From Hyphomonas sp. (lineage in GTDB: Bacteria > Pseudomonadota > Alphaproteobacteria > Caulobacterales > Hyphomonadaceae): a stretch of 6,796 nucleotides of DNA. Every line of letters starts with the position of its first letter. Position 1 is the stretch's first letter. The translations under genes and the position numbers were made by a program. The stretch covers positions 1-6,796 of the forward strand of contig DNFL01000391.1 of the NCBI GenBank assembly GCA_003486945.1, in the 5' to 3' direction. A model generated the notes under the pieces. It made no database searches, was not told the origin of the DNA, and saw nothing but the letters and a program-made list of their open reading frames with translations. Shown one piece after another: positions 6,700 through 6,796 of this stretch.

Positions 6700-6796
6700 T
6701 TACTCTTCGAAGTCTTCTTCTTCCTCGACCACGTCTGCGTCATCGGCATCTTCATCCGCTTCGAGGCGGAGTTGCTGTTCGGCTTCGGCAAGGCGG
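6700..6796 (-). CDS. acidic C-terminus of an unidentified protein (partial)
   Basis: The minus strand is open from the right edge to the TAA at 6702-6700, giving 31 residues. They begin with a heptad-like, probably helical RLAEAEQQLRLEA and end in a strongly acidic tail, DVVEEEEDFEE. Coding is supported by the gene-like codon pattern, the stop immediately before a hairpin, and same-strand spacing to the next gene. I cannot assign a family from a tail alone. Acidic C-terminal extensions of this kind occur in several alphaproteobacterial proteins, for example ribosomal protein L9, but that is only one possibility. The sequence to the right of the window would settle it. Confidence 0.7.
   Translation of the reverse strand, partial: RLAEAEQQLRLEADEDADDADVVEEEEDFEE

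Noticed and set aside
1..6796. Mobile element, CRISPR array, toxin-antitoxin, defence island, prophage or tRNA gene
   Set aside because: No direct-repeat array, transposase, integrase, target-site duplication or cloverleaf was found; gene content and base composition are uniform and housekeeping-like.

Overview
The window looks like ordinary chromosome from a GC-rich alphaproteobacterium. A Caulobacterales/Hyphomonadaceae-type organism is my best guess. It rests on strongly G/C-biased third codon positions in every gene, the alphaproteobacterial form of the large AsmA/YhdP-like protein, and GC-rich intergenic palindromes of the CCCCGCCTTCGCG type. I see no phage, plasmid, transposon, CRISPR, defence or secondary-metabolite genes, and no tRNA or rRNA. 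I found no previously undescribed system; the less expected signals are regulatory.

Layout, left to right. (1) 1-140, minus: the first 46 codons of a Bcp/PrxQ-type peroxiredoxin, cut by the window edge just after its peroxidatic cysteine. (2) 141-234: a short AT-rich divergent promoter region. It carries a consensus TATAAT on the minus strand and two tandem ATAG...CTAT dyads, the first spaced like half of an OxyR operator. (3) 235-3615, plus: a 1126-residue membrane-anchored AsmA/DUF3971 (YhdP-like) protein, probably translated from a TTG with a good Shine-Dalgarno. (4) 3616-3711: a convergent gap with two related palindromes in opposite orientation. One is followed by a U-tract on the minus strand and is the likely tyrS terminator. 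(5) 3712-4959, minus: tyrS, complete. (6) 4960-5011: a 52-base divergent gap. (7) 5012-6160, plus: anmK, complete, apparently also TTG-started. (8) 6154-6639, minus: a GNAT acetyltransferase of the SSAT-like group, whose stop overlaps the end of anmK tail-to-tail by 7 bases. (9) 6640-6699: a gap with a perfect 10-bp hairpin. (10) 6700-6796, minus: the acidic C-terminus of an unidentified gene.

How the genes relate: the AsmA-like protein probably works in envelope lipid transport or outer-membrane homeostasis, and AnmK recycles peptidoglycan anhydro-sugars. TyrS charges tRNA-Tyr, and Bcp detoxifies hydroperoxides. These are housekeeping and envelope functions arranged as small divergent and convergent units, not one pathway. 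The GNAT gene and the acidic-tailed gene run in the same direction and may share a transcript.
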